Source: Himantopus leucocephalus
Taxonomy: Eukaryota; Chordata; Aves; Charadriiformes; Recurvirostridae
Assembly: GCA_003993805.1 (NCBI GenBank)
Contig: RSEF01000031.1
Coordinates: 17,168,953 to 17,232,952 of the forward strand
DNA: 64,000 bases
Direction: 5' to 3'
Below are positions 11,975 through 24,700 of this stretch, one piece after another (position 1 is the stretch's first letter; each line of letters starts with the position of its first letter). A model generated the notes under the pieces. That model had not been told where the DNA came from. It did not search any database and worked only from the letters and a program-made list of their open reading frames with translations. The translations under genes were made by a program, and so were the position numbers.

Positions 11975-14837
11975 GCTGTCCTGTTGCAGTGCTTGAAGGG
12001 GAGTTAGCAGAAATTTAAAATCCTGCGTAACATGCTGTTCACTACATGTCTGCCGCTGAAACGTTGATAGTCAGGTTAAATATTGTTCTATCTGGAATAG
12101 GGTTAGTTTTCTGAAGGCAATTATGCGTGTAGAAATTTGGAGGGGACAGGAGGTTATAGGTATTTATTTATAAATAGATACTAAGTGCATATATATTCTT
12201 TGGTTATCTGTTTTGTATGTGATGCAGAGATAAAGGAGCCTAATTCTAGTATGATGCCATGTAATGCCATTGCAAATCTAATGAGAAGTCACTGCGATAT
12301 GTATGCTCCTAACTTTTTTTCCTCAAGGGGAATTACTTGCTTTGTGCAGAAACAACTGTTGGTTTGTGATACACAGTTCATTCCTGTAAATCTCTCACTT
12401 CCCCATATTGAAACATCTCTACAGTCTGAAAACTTGATGACTCATAGTTTATCAGTCTTTAGAGTCTTAAGTCAGGGCCAATCTGTCGTGGCTTTTCTAG
12501 TACCGGAAATCTTTGTGGAGAATTTTTTCTGTTTGTCCATGAGCACACTTTGAAGGGAAAGCCTACTTGATCACTTTTTTTTTTTTTCATGTCCTAAAGA
12601 GTCATCTGATTGCGAAAAGAAGTTTTTTGTGTTGTCGTGTCTGTCCCCCCGTCCTCCCCTGCGTTTTTTTTGGTTGGAATGTTAATCTTCTAGAAAAAAA
12701 AAATGTCATTTTATTTATTCTATATCACTAAAAAAAAAAAGTTATTCGAATTGGCCCTCCTAATGGCGTGTTAGCGGAAAGTTCCTCAGAATATTTCATC
12801 TCTGCAACAGTCTGAGCTTGTTTCTCTTCTGAAATTTTTATTAAAAACCACATACAGAACTTAGATACTTAAATTTTAGGACAACTGTAAATTTCCATAG
12901 AAGTACTGAATTAGAAGATCGTGAGGATTGTAGTGTACTTTTTTTACAGTTGTATTTCAGTGATGCGCCATAGTATAGCTTCATGTAACTTTGTAACTGT
13001 ACTCTTACAAGTATATATTTTTTCAAGTTAGACTGAGAGTTTTATTAAATTGTTTGTGTTTGGAATTTTAGCTCCAGTGATTTTTTGTGTTTGTGTGCAG
13101 ATTTACAGGATTTTTGCAGGTTCTGTGAAGGAACTAAGGAGTTTATTTATCTACAGTAATTTTATGAAACATTGTATTAGGGATGCAGTATTTTATGACA
13201 GGCCATTCTTGTTAATATGCTAATTCTGTTTTCTGGGAATAAAAAAATTGCTAACTTCAGGCTATAAAAGTTTAAAATGCAGTTTTAGTAGTTATTTAAC
13301 TTGCATTGAACTGCTCATGATGGCAGAAATACATTTTACCACTTGTCATTTTTTAATTTACAAAGAAAAGTATTTAAGGAGCTAGGATTGTGGTCTTGAG
13401 TAAATGTTTTCCATATGAAATACCTCCGTATCAGGATTTAGATTGCTTTCAAAAGATTAGAGAAAAAGAGCTAAATGATAGGATGTCAATTTTTAAAGAT
13501 GGAGCTTGTATCAAAATGGTTGCCAAAACCTGCATTTGCTTTCTGTCTTGGTACATCTTCAGTATCAGCAAACTGGGTTCATACTATACTTTTTTCCAGA
13601 AAGACTAAAGAGTGCTTGTTGTAAACTTTTACATCATAAAAAGAAAACAGAGTTAAATGGGAAGTACAGTCTCAATGGTCAAAAGGCTGAGAACAATATA
13701 ATTGCTGGAAGCTTTGTATTAGCGGATACTTCGCAGAAAAAAAATAATTGGTGGATTTTATGACAAAGCTAAATGTCTTGTGCAGGTTGTTGAATTTGTT
13801 ACATAATGCATTACATTAACTAAAAATTACAAGACCTCTTGAAGGGCAGTAGTTTAAAAAGCACCCCAGAAACTATTGGAAGTGAGCTATGCAGGAAAAA
13901 AAAACCCAGTAACCTTTGATTATTTTTTTTTTTTGGAGTGGATGAAGCTTTGTCAATTTAAAGTTTGCAGTATGGCTATATAATATTTTCTGTACCTTTT
14001 TAAGCTGTATCTTGGGAAGCCACGTTTTGTTTTTTGGAGGCAGAGAAAAAAATTGGCTTTACTTTTAGTTTCTGCATAGCCAGCCTTGCTCTTATGTTTG
14101 TAATATTTAAAGGAGTTCAATAGGGGGCCCTTGGTGCTTTGATCTAGTGCCATGGTGCAGTTTAATGAGAGAGGGGTTTTCAATATTGTCTGCAATATTG
14201 CAAATTCTGCCAGCTCTGTCTTAAATAAGAAAATGCAAGATTTACACCTTGGAAGCCTTCTCGTATTTCTGGGCACTCTTTCGGTTTGAAACAGGTAATT
14301 ACAAAAACCTCCAGATCAATTTTTGTAAAGGGGCACCCTGATGGGTGCCATGACTGAAGTGTGACATGAGCCTTTTCCAATACAATGGGTGGCCTAACAT
14401 TCCTCGGGAAGGCCAAGCTCATTAAATATTCTCTTCTTTTTTTCCACCCTCTCCCCCTCTTCATGCACTTAGCTTGAGTTGTGCTAAGTCTGAGGTTTCT
14501 TCACTGAGGACTTAGGAAAATTGCATAGAGTTCTCAGATTGAATTTTTTATGTGTATGACTTCATGATGGCATTAGCATGTGCTTTGATCCATGTGTGAA
14601 TGGCACTGGGTCGGCTCTTATTGCCATATCCAGATGGTGTTACAGGGAACAAACAGTTGTGTTTTAGGATTTCTCAATAGACTGTCTAGACTGGTCTTGC
14701 AGCAGACAGATACAGCCACCCATCAAATTAGCGTTTGTCAGATTTATGGTAATGGTTCACCAAAGCCTTCCTGTCATTGACATTAAGATTTACGCCTCCA
14801 AAGTTATTTTGTCTTCCACAGAGTGTAAAGTCTGATC

Positions 14838-14892
14838 GTGTGTGCGCGCGCAATTATCTACATGTAGATGTATATTTGCATATATAAATTTT
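14838..14892. repeat. Alternating purine/pyrimidine run and 14-base palindrome beside a gap
   Basis: A cgtgtgtgcgcgcgca run is followed at 14856-14869 by the perfect palindrome atctacatgtagat and then a tatata-rich stretch, ending at a 100-base gap. The run has the composition of Z-DNA-prone sequence. A longer CA/TA microsatellite may be hidden in the gap. Confidence 0.7.
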
Positions 14893-14992
14893 NNNNNNNN
14901 NNNNNNNNNNNNNNNNNNNNNNNNNNNNNNNNNNNNNNNNNNNNNNNNNNNNNNNNNNNNNNNNNNNNNNNNNNNNNNNNNNNNNNNNNNNN
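14893..14992. other. Assembly gap (100 N)
   Basis: There are exactly 100 unresolved bases. The left flank is simple-sequence DNA. The right flank (14993 onward) is ordinary complex sequence that I could not assign. Confidence 0.99.
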
Positions 14993-15723
14993 TTGACAGG
15001 CAGTATGTCCATTCTCAGTGGAAATGTTTTTCCAAGTCTGGCCAGGGCTCCTTTGATCGTGCCACCTCAAATGTAGGGGTCATAGCTACTATGCAATGTA
15101 AGAACCAGTGATGGTTGACTAGGGGAGAGATGATTTTGAGGAGAGCGTATTTAAAATAAGCCAAATGTCGTGGGGTTTAAGGTGTCTTTTTGTTTTTATT
15201 TTTTTAGGGCGTCAGTAATTTGTGTTGCAGTGGGAATGCTAAGCAGGAGTGTTGGGGAAATTTTAAATTAACCTAGACATGCTGGTACATTTGATGGTGG
15301 AAATAAGAGGTAGTGTAAATTTCAAACAGCTAAATTGCAGTGGTGAGCTTTGGGCTTGAACATGCCAGAGCATGTTTTGAAAATGTTTTCCTGTTATAAG
15401 GATATTTCAAGAATAGCAAAGGGAGTAATGGGATGATGAAAAGATCCAGATGTTACAGTAAACTGTATATTTGGGGAATGCTAAAACTTAATGAAGAAAC
15501 AATTTTACAAAATACTTGAATTAATTTGCAAATTTGTCTGTGGTACGTGCTTTGGAAAGTCTCTCCCCCCTGTTTGCTACAAATAATTCTTATTGATTAT
15601 CAATAACAATATGAATTGCATTAAATATGACGTCATTTTATAAACAGTTTTGTCCTCCACTCTTACTAATTTTCTTGCTTTTGAAGGAGCTCTGTGACAT
15701 TGGAAGGAAGTAAATATATCTGG

Positions 15724-15757
15724 TAAATATGTAAATAAAAAATAAATATGTAAATAA
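15724..15757. repeat. Two copies of a 15-mer, period 19
   Basis: taaatatgtaaataa occurs at 15724-15738 and again at 15743-15757. It is a short AT-rich local duplication with no recognised function. Confidence 0.85.
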
Positions 15758-17019
15758 TAATTGACAAGAATCAGCTGCAGGAAATCAAAGCTGGTTCTGC
15801 AGCAAACAGTTCGCTATTCCCACAGAATATGCATGTGGTCCTTGTGTGCTGTTTAGGGGGCTCACGACCTCCCTGCTACACAGCAGCAGTGTACCACTAA
15901 GTCTTGGAAAAAGCAGCTAGTTTATTCTTTGCAAATCCATGGTCAGAGATTGTGATGGTGTAATCTTTGTTTATTGGGTAGATTTCTGTGATTTGTGTGT
16001 TCTGAACATGTTTGACTGTTACACAACTTTGTGCAAGTTCTTTAGTAAAAAGAATATAAGATATGAGAGAAAGAAATCTTTAACAGCAGAATAAGAATTC
16101 TTTTCCTTTATGCAGAGAAGGCATAGAATTGTTCCTTTTTCTTTTTTCTTTTTTTTTTTTTTCGTTCTTAGGGATATTACCTGTGGCTACTGGGAGTAAT
16201 AGTTTGTCGAACTTTGTCTCCATATTGTATCTTTCCATGTCTCAGTGGCAACATTATTTTCTGACTGTCTTTAAGTAGAACAAAAGAAACATTTCTGGTT
16301 TTGATTTTTCTCCTGTGCTCGAATTTTATCAAAATAAGCATATTTTGCATTGAGATATTTTAATTAATCAGTTCATTTTCCATATAAACTTAAAATTAAC
16401 TAATTTTAGTGCAGCATTTAAACAGCTGAATAAGCATTTTAGCTTCACTATAGTTTTATTCTGGCTTTAACTGGATGTTGTACCTATATACAGTAATTAC
16501 AGGTGGTATTTTTTTTTCAAGATTCTAAAGTTATATTTGGCTATTTTTTATCCCTTGCTCATGGTGCATTAGAAAACCTTACCAAGCCTTTGAGGCTTTA
16601 GATGGGATATTTTTCTTTGAAGTTTAAGAATTGAGGTTTTTCTTTAAGCGTACTTCTGGTTTTATTTTGATATGGTGAAAACTTGGGATGAGATCTTACT
16701 TCATGCTATCTTAACTTGTAAAGTCTTTTAGTTGATTGAGACATGGACAGTTTAAATTTTCAAGAGTCGTTACTTCTACAGCAAGACAGTAGAGTATTTC
16801 TATAAGTGTCACTCACTAATGAATGTGACTTACTGATTTGAATATAACTTTGTTGCTTATTGGAAGTGAATTTTTCAGAGATGGGCTGAAAAGTGCACAT
16901 TATTTTTTTTTTTTTTTTTGGTGTGTTTTGGTTCCCCTCCCCACCCCCAAAGTCTCACTTTTGGGGCAGCCTAAACTTACCAAAAAAAAGTAACAGAGTG
17001 GCTAATAAAAAAGTATTTG

Positions 17020-17960
17020 GCCTGGCCAGGTTCCTAGGAGGAGGATGTGTTGTGCTGGCTGAACTCACATGGGTGCCTGAGGTAGGTGTGTTACAAAGCG
17101 TTCTCAGTTCTGAGGGGCAAAGACCCTTGGTGCCATAGTGAAGGACAGTCTGCTCAGTGGGCACGTGGCTGGAGTTAGAGGAGGAGAGCTTAGGAGCTGC
17201 TGGTTGGCAGTGCCGGGCACTGCCATCGTAATGGCCAGAGGTGCTCCCTCCCACTATGTCCTTCTAGAAAGAGGTGTCCCACCAGTGTTACCTAACTCTG
17301 GAGATGTGCAAGCAGCGAGATTTAGGACTTCTTGTTGGTCTCTGCGCTTGGAGGAGTCACTGTCGTTTTTACTTTTTTGAAGGAGATGTTGTTGACAGGT
17401 GATTAACTAGGAAAGGAGGTGCTGCCATCTCCCCTTTCCTCTGAAAGTGAGGAGAGAGAGAAGTGGGAGTGGGGAGGAAACAGACTGTGGCAACTGGTGT
17501 GCGAGGCGTGGAGGCACAGGAGTGAAGTGATGACAAGCGGGTGAGCAGCTGAGAGAGGGGCCTGATTTTTAAGAATAAATTGAGATCAGCCTGTCCCTGC
17601 CAGCCCAAAGGCAGTAGCGGTACCTGCAGCTTGCCTGCCCTGACAGTGGAGCTGGGGCACTCTGCTGCTGGGCGCTGGCTGGGCCGCCGCTGCTGAGGCC
17701 CCAGGTCCATCACCCACACCCCAGCTGCAGCGCAGCCTCAGGTTCCTGTCCCTGCCCCTCGCTGCCTGCCTCTGTTCAGACCTTGAGGAAAATAGGGTGA
17801 GAGGGAGAGTGGAGCTCCTTGAGCTGACCTTGCATCAGAAGAGGAGCCCTTTAGAGCCATGGCCTAATTCCCTTGTCAGCGCATGCAGCCCTCACACCTA
17901 AATTTATGAGTGTTTTAAATCCCAGCTAGCTGGCCCAGCTGGGAATATAAACTAGACCTC
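17020..17960. other. Unusually GC-rich intronic patch
   Basis: Composition rises well above that of the flanks, most clearly at 17580-17760 (for example gggcgctggctgggccgccg). CpG sites are present but not dense enough to call a CpG island by eye. It includes a perfect 8-base hairpin at 17206-17224 (ggcagtgc-cgg-gcactgcc). No CR1 landmarks or ARL15 exon were recognised. It could be an old unrecognised repeat or an exon of an unknown transcript. Confidence 0.4.
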
Positions 17961-18143
17961 AGGTATTGTTTTAACTCAGTCTGGCAACCTGCCCACCACG
18001 CAAATGAGGATACCGAATAGATCTGGCAGTCCTTCAGAGCTGTCCCACAGTTCTCTCAGAAGCACAGGCAGATATGCCACGATTCCTTTCCAGTTAATAT
18101 GGGAGAAGGTTCTCTTCCCTCCCTTACTGTGAAAACAAAGACC

Positions 18144-18185
18144 AAAAAAAAACAAAAACAAAAACAAAAAAACAACAAAACAAAG
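18144..18185. repeat. (AAAAC)n simple repeat
   Basis: Successive caaaaa and caaaac units make a short A/C repeat on the plus strand. It resembles the longer tract near 2.7 kb but contains no C-runs. Confidence 0.9.
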
Positions 18186-18518
18186 CCGGTTGTGGTATAC
18201 CTCTAGAGATATTTTCGATGGTAAAGAAACAGTAACTTGTGCAGTGGCTACTCACCCTGTGACTAAGCCGATGCCGGTGCTTGCGTTTGAGCACTGGGCA
18301 AAAATGGCAGTGAATCAACATGCCTACAGTGGAGAGAGCAGTCTTTGGAAGTCTACGCAAATTAATAAGCTGTTCAAACTCTTTTGAGGGCCCTCCCCAG
18401 TGATGGTACCGTTGCAAGGGCACTCCAACTTACAAACTGTATTTGTTGGAAAATGTTGTCATTTAAGACTTGTGTAGATGAGAGATCAGAGAAGATCTCT
18501 GTAGACTTCATGTTGCTT

Positions 18519-18795
18519 TCACAGGACAATTGAGGCTTGAAGGGATCTTGGAAGGTCTGTAGTCCAACCTTGCGGTCAAAGCAGGGTCAGCTTGAGGTCT
18601 GACTAGGTTGCTCAAGGCTTTATTCAGCTTAGTTCTGGTCTTGAAAACCACGTGGAAGAAACCATCAAAGATAAGGACTGCAGAGCCTCTCTGGGCACTG
18701 CTGGACTGTTCCCATGGGGAAAAAGTATTTTCTTATATCCAGTCCGAACCTCTCAGGCTTCAATTTGTCCATTGTTTCTTGTCCTCACTCCATTT
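18519..18795 (-). mobile_element. CR1 LINE 3' fragment, diverged, antisense
   Basis: The plus strand shows the reverse complement of a CR1 3' region: 'ttgaggcttgaagggatctt', 'gtctgtagtccaacctt', 'caaagcagggtcagc', 'ggtcttgaaaaccac', 'ttcttatatccagtccgaac'. It covers about 275 bases, so it is strongly 5'-truncated, as is usual for CR1. It is closely related in type to the fragment at 1545-2325 but a separate insertion. The right border is uncertain. Confidence 0.85.
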
Positions 18796-21700
18796 ACAGC
18801 TGCAAGTATCTCTTCAGAAAGTTCCCAGGACATTTATCTGGATATCTCAATTGCTTTAGATTGTCTCGAAGATTATTCTGTGTTTGTACTGCTGTGGTCT
18901 TGTTAGATTTTGTAAGTGAGATTTCTTTTAGCAGAGGGTGCAACTCAGACTGCAGTGTGATTTTTGAGAGTTGGCACATTCAGTATGCCTACATGTAGTA
19001 TACGTACAAAATACATTTGAACAAATAGAAATTTGTACTTTTGGCAATATTGTCATCTGAAACATAAGGAAAAAATGTGACGCCTGATGCATTTGCATTA
19101 ACAAATGCCTGTTCAGAAAGCAGGAAATCAGGGTGGCTTTGTAAGTAACAAAGGGAAATGGATTTTTTTTTTTTAAATATACTGATGCATTTAGGGCTTG
19201 AAGTTGAGAGACTGATTTTAATTTCACATAAGAAACTTAGGGCGTTGACAAAGACATTAAAAAGCCAACAGAACCAGAAGACAGCAAGATGTTAATGTGC
19301 TACTATAGCTGCTGCTAATGTGCTGCTACATAGCAGGGCAGCCTGAAATTAATTTTAAAATAATCAGCTGTTTGAAAATGTCTTATTTTTTTCTGTTCTG
19401 CAGGTAGATTTTTCTTTAATGAGTATCAAGTAGGTAAGTGGTGTTTTTGAGCTCCGTGCATAGATTTCTCTTTTTGTTTCCTCATGGCTTTTTGGTAGTA
19501 AGTACATGCTGAACTAGAGTCTATTCTATGCACAAGTTGCAGCTTAATTAAAATTGATTTAAAACCAGTTTAGGTAAGTAAGCACTAACCCGTGTGTGAA
19601 GATTCCCAGAGTTAAATTAGGCTAACTTGCGTCGTGCTGTATGTAATATATGGGAGTAATAAGAATCCACTTCTTAATTCATGTTTGCTTTCTTTTTGTG
19701 CATTATCTGAAAGGGGCTTAAGTATCACTTGTTTGTGTGTAGCTCCACGTTGTCACTTGAGCTGCCTAGGGCCTACTATGGCTGTGTAAGGTACATTACT
19801 TGTTTCATTTTAAATTAGTAACCCCCCACTTTTGAAATGGGACAATGTTATTTTCGTGTCCTCTGCTAGGTCCGGATGCTTTTGCTGTATTGCACAGGAT
19901 CTACAATGATTGCTTTCTAAAGCCTGTGCCTTAGGTAGTTATTTTTCTGCAGTGGTACAATAGCATTCTTGATCTGCACAGCTGCATATGAATAGCCAGT
20001 ATTAAAAATCCAGCATCAAGGCCAAAAAATATTTTTTAATACAAGACTTAACTCACAAAAAGTACTGTTTACTGAAGTGAGTAGCTTCTTTAATAGAACA
20101 GAAAACTAGGAGTAGCTGCAACAGGGAATACATGGGGAATCTAAACTGTGGAATGGTCTCTGCTTTGATTGATCTACTTACTTATTTTACCTCTGTTGTA
20201 TTAACTACGTTCCAACTGGCAAACCATAGAATTAGGTAAAAGAAACCTGTCACCTCTTTTTTGGCCCCTCCCTGCTCTTCTATGTAAAGCAGCGTTAGTT
20301 GTGTTTTTCAAAAGCTTTCCATGCAACTTCTTAAATACTGGTTTTTGTTCAGACAAAAACGTTGCAGGCATACGGGCTCAAAATACATGGTAATGCGATA
20401 CAAGTGCCTACTGAAACTCAATATAGTGTTCTGAGATGGTGCTTTCCAATTTTCTCTTTGTAGGCATTGAAACTGTTCCTATAATCACAATGCTATCGCA
20501 AAGGAAACTTTGCTGAACTAATAATTGCTTTGCGGTAGAGACACCACCACAAGTATTTCGCTGCTGAAGTCAGCTGCTGTGGAAATGAGCCTCCCTCCCC
20601 TGATTTGGCCCATACCGATGATCTCTCAACTGCCATCATCACAGAAATTCACGGGGAAAGGATCCACTCCCACTCATTAGCATGAAATCAAGCGCCAGAT
20701 CTTGGAAGGAATCTGGTAACAGACCAGCAGGCGGGTGAGCCATCTCCACGCGCCGTTTCGCAGGGCAGGCTGCCTGCTGATTCCGTTGAAATGCCTCATC
20801 CCTGGGGTGTAGCACTTGGTGATACTCAGCCTAGGGGAGATGAATACATGGATAACTATGCTTGAATCCACATTCCTGGAGAAGGGGTGCAGTCTCCTGG
20901 ACAGCCAAAGATAGTCAGAGTTTTTAGCTACTGTTACTATGTAGGCATCCAGGAGTACTACAAATAGTTCCTGATTAAAAAACCAAACCAAATCCCTCCT
21001 CCACTTTTCAGGGTGTGGCAGTCCTTTCAGTAGTCTGATTTGGAAGCCGAAGCCTGCCAGTGTCTAAAATTGGCAATTGCAAAAGAAAAAAAAAAAAAGA
21101 TATTCCGCCCCAAACAACAAATAAGCAACCTCCCCCTGAATGAGGCTACATCATAGGTAAGGTTCTCTTCTTCATCCAGCGTTGGTTTTGATGGGCCCCA
21201 CGTACATGTAGTGTGTGTTGATACTGAAAATGAAAACTTGCACTTTACCATGCAGTAGAGCTGAACTTGGCATTATGTGTCTGTAGGATAAGCACAACAG
21301 AGGAATAGTGGCTTTTCAGTATTGAAACACCTTTCTTTGGGTGTTTGGATGGAAACATTGACTGAAGTGAATTAACCACAATTTCCTCTGTTCTTAGGCT
21401 GTATAAAAGTACAGAAAAAACAATTGGAACTTGCTGGCAGTGTTCTGAAATCTCTTCCTACAGACTTCTGAATTAAAAATTCTGTAATAAGAAATTATTT
21501 GAGTATTGGCTCTGCCAGTAAAGAGAAAAGTATAATCACTAGATGATGTGTGAAAAGCCACTGAAATACTACAGGAGACTTCACCATCATGATGTTGAAC
21601 ATCTCTAAAACTTCTAGACACTCAGGTTTCTGAGTGAAACTTTGCACCCTGCTGCAAGTCCCAAGTTCCACTTGTTGAGAATGGGCAAAGTTGCATGCTG

Positions 21701-24700
21701 GTCCACTCATGACATGAAGAATACTGAAGCCAGTGAGTAAGAAATGTATGGATGACATTTCTGCCATGTGCTAAACAGTGTACAGTGGTTGAAAACTGCA
21801 GGATCATTATGTCAGTCTTTTTTTAGGGGGAAACATGGTTTGAAAAGTGTAAACTGAGTTTGCTCCCTGTGACAGAACAAAAAAAAGATTTTGCTCACTT
21901 ATTTTTGAAATCTTCTCATCTCGTCTGTGTCAGAAGAGGAGGATTCTGCAGTGTTAATTAGAGCAGTATTTTTTCCTATACATGGGCAATGGAGGAATCA
22001 AGGAGGTATAGGACATATGCTTTCTTTGCCAATATTTGTTTTCGGTATTAATTTATAATGGCAAAAATGATGACATCAGATTCTTTAAAAACAAATCCAT
22101 GCAATCTGTTTTCTGTTTTCACTGTCCTAAGATACCAGTGATGAAGTCTGTTCTTAATAAGTAGCTAATGAGCCACTGAAATAGCTCTGGTTGCTGAGAT
22201 TCTTTCTGGGAAGATTGATTAAATTCTTCTATATACTACAGTAACAAAGTAGATGTAGAGTGCAACCAACACAGGAAACATTACGAGCCAATCAGTCTTC
22301 CACTCATGAAGGTTCTTACACTGAAACTAATTAATATTGCGGAAATTTGGAATGCAGAATAGGACTGGTATGACTTTTCAAATATAGTCGGAATTTGTGG
22401 AATGGTAAGCGTTGGGGATCTTGCTTGTTTTTTAACCCTACTGTGGCTGGCAAAGTATTTCTTCTAAAATTTTCCAGAGTTCTTACTCTGCTGACCAGAG
22501 ATACAAAGTGCACAGACCAAGCATATGGAGACAGTCTTACACTGGTCTAGAAGGATTAATAGTTTCAAGTTAAGGTGAAAAGAGTGTCCAGTATATGTAA
22601 CATGTCATGCATCTTAATTTACCTTAAGCAAATACCACATGTATAACATTGTTCTTCACTTAGTATGTTAGTGATGCAAAGGAGTTAAGAGTTTAGATTT
22701 TGTCTAAGCCACATGGTAGTGCTAATTCTTGTTAAAATAAGTCATCCACAATAAGCACTTAAGGGAAATTCAAAGCTATTACAGCAGATGGCCTGCCAAA
22801 AATCTTAAGTCATTTATGACAGTCTAATAATGTTAAATTCTTTGAACATGTGTAAAAATGGGGAACCTTGCAGGTCTGATTCCTGAAAATGTGGGCAGCA
22901 CAGAATTGTATGAGAACACTGATAAATGAGTTGCACTGCAAATTCACACAGTTCTTTGTTATACGCAGTTTGATTTAATGGGGTGTTTAATTGTTTATAG
23001 AAGTTCAACAGTTCCTCAAGGAAAGAATATGTTTTTGTTTACCCTTAATGAGATTCTGTGTGGCACCTGCAAGGCAACTTTTTTTTGTCACTGTTTTCAT
23101 CTAGTCAGGTACCTCCAAATTATTTTTAACCAGAAAATTATGAAAAGGACTTTGCTCTTCTAAAATGCCGCATATGAGCTGCTTTTCTTTTCCAAATGAA
23201 ACATGCATGATCATGTAATAGTGCAGTACCATAATGCTGATTGTGCAGACCTTTTCAGATTATTTTTACTACAGTTGATCTTTCACACAGTGTGACTTTT
23301 CTAATCCTTCTGAATCCACATAGTTTTAAAATTATTGAGTGGAGTCCAAGTCATGTGCTTGATACAGTTAAATTTTGCTAAAATATCTATACTTCTGCTC
23401 CATTTTCTATGCTGGTAGGTTCACTAAGGAAATTCTTAATTTCTTGCTTCAGTATTATTTCAACCAGGATTTGTGGTATATCAAGCTGTCCCTGAAGGAC
23501 TTTCTTCTGTGTTTATCTGACACACAAGAAAAATTTTTCTAGGAAATACCACTGAATAGTATGGTTGATTGGAGTAGAAAATATGTTGCTATTAGGCTGG
23601 AATGTAAGGCTTAGCAGAAGAGAAAAGCAGTTGAAGGCAGGAAGAAGAATCATGATACATTTGTCATTAAAATACTTGAGTGTGCCTGGAAGTCGAAGTA
23701 GGTTTTAATGTTTTTACAATGGACTTCATATGTACACTAAGTGCAAAAATATTTACCTGGTTTCATACTGTTCAACACTGTGCTTATTGTTGTCAATGTG
23801 ATTTTTCTAATATGAACATTTCCAAATCAATTTGTGGTCTGTTGGAACTTTATCTTCATCTTATTTGCAGAAGATTATTTTTTCTAGGATTTTTATTGGG
23901 ATAGGACTTAACTGTTTTTACCATTTAAGGCTGCATAATGTCCCCAGCTGAAAAATCTTCAAACATTTAGACTACAGCTTAATAGTTCATTTTGATTCCC
24001 GTTTTTGGACAAGAGTCAAATATGAGACTTCTAAGCTTGGTTGTGTCCTCTTGCAATAAACTACTTTAAATTATTCTAGTTTCCTTGTACTAGGTGGACT
24101 TTGCAATCATATTCTCATAGTTTTTGTTGCCTTTGAGAAGAAAACTGGCACTCAAATTTGCATCTAGTCATTTTTTTCGACCACGTTTTATGCTGAAGGA
24201 CTCTTTTTCTTTCGAACTGCGTATAGGTTGAATCAGTCCCCAAACCAAATTCCAAGTCAGAACAAATTAATAAAAAAAAAGCCATATAATTACTACTTCT
24301 CTTCAGTGTATGGAACTTAACAGTCTTTCCTGCTTTACACACATTGCACTGTGGTTTGGATCATATTGGACTTCAGTGGTATTTCACTAGCAGTAATACA
24401 TTAATAACAATATAGTTTTTCCCCTTTCTGCTAGTATTCTTAGGTCTTTTTTTCAGGTCTTTGGCTGAATTTTACTGTTCAGGCTGACATTATCCTCAAC
24501 TTTGTGAGGTTAGCTGCATTTAAAAATAGGCTTAATAAAATCTGCTGGGTTGTTTCTAAGAATAAAGTTGAAAAATAACCCAACTCATTGCTATATTGTC
24601 AGTTTAAGAACTTTGGAAATCACAGTTTGCCTCATAGTAATCAAAGGCCTTTCACTGTTTTTCAGGAAAATGTATTTAGATTTCTGAGCTTGAGACAGCA

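Noticed and set aside
12185..12553. 122-codon plus-strand open frame
   Set aside because: No recognisable domain, ordinary intron-like composition, no splice or promoter context; chance is sufficient.
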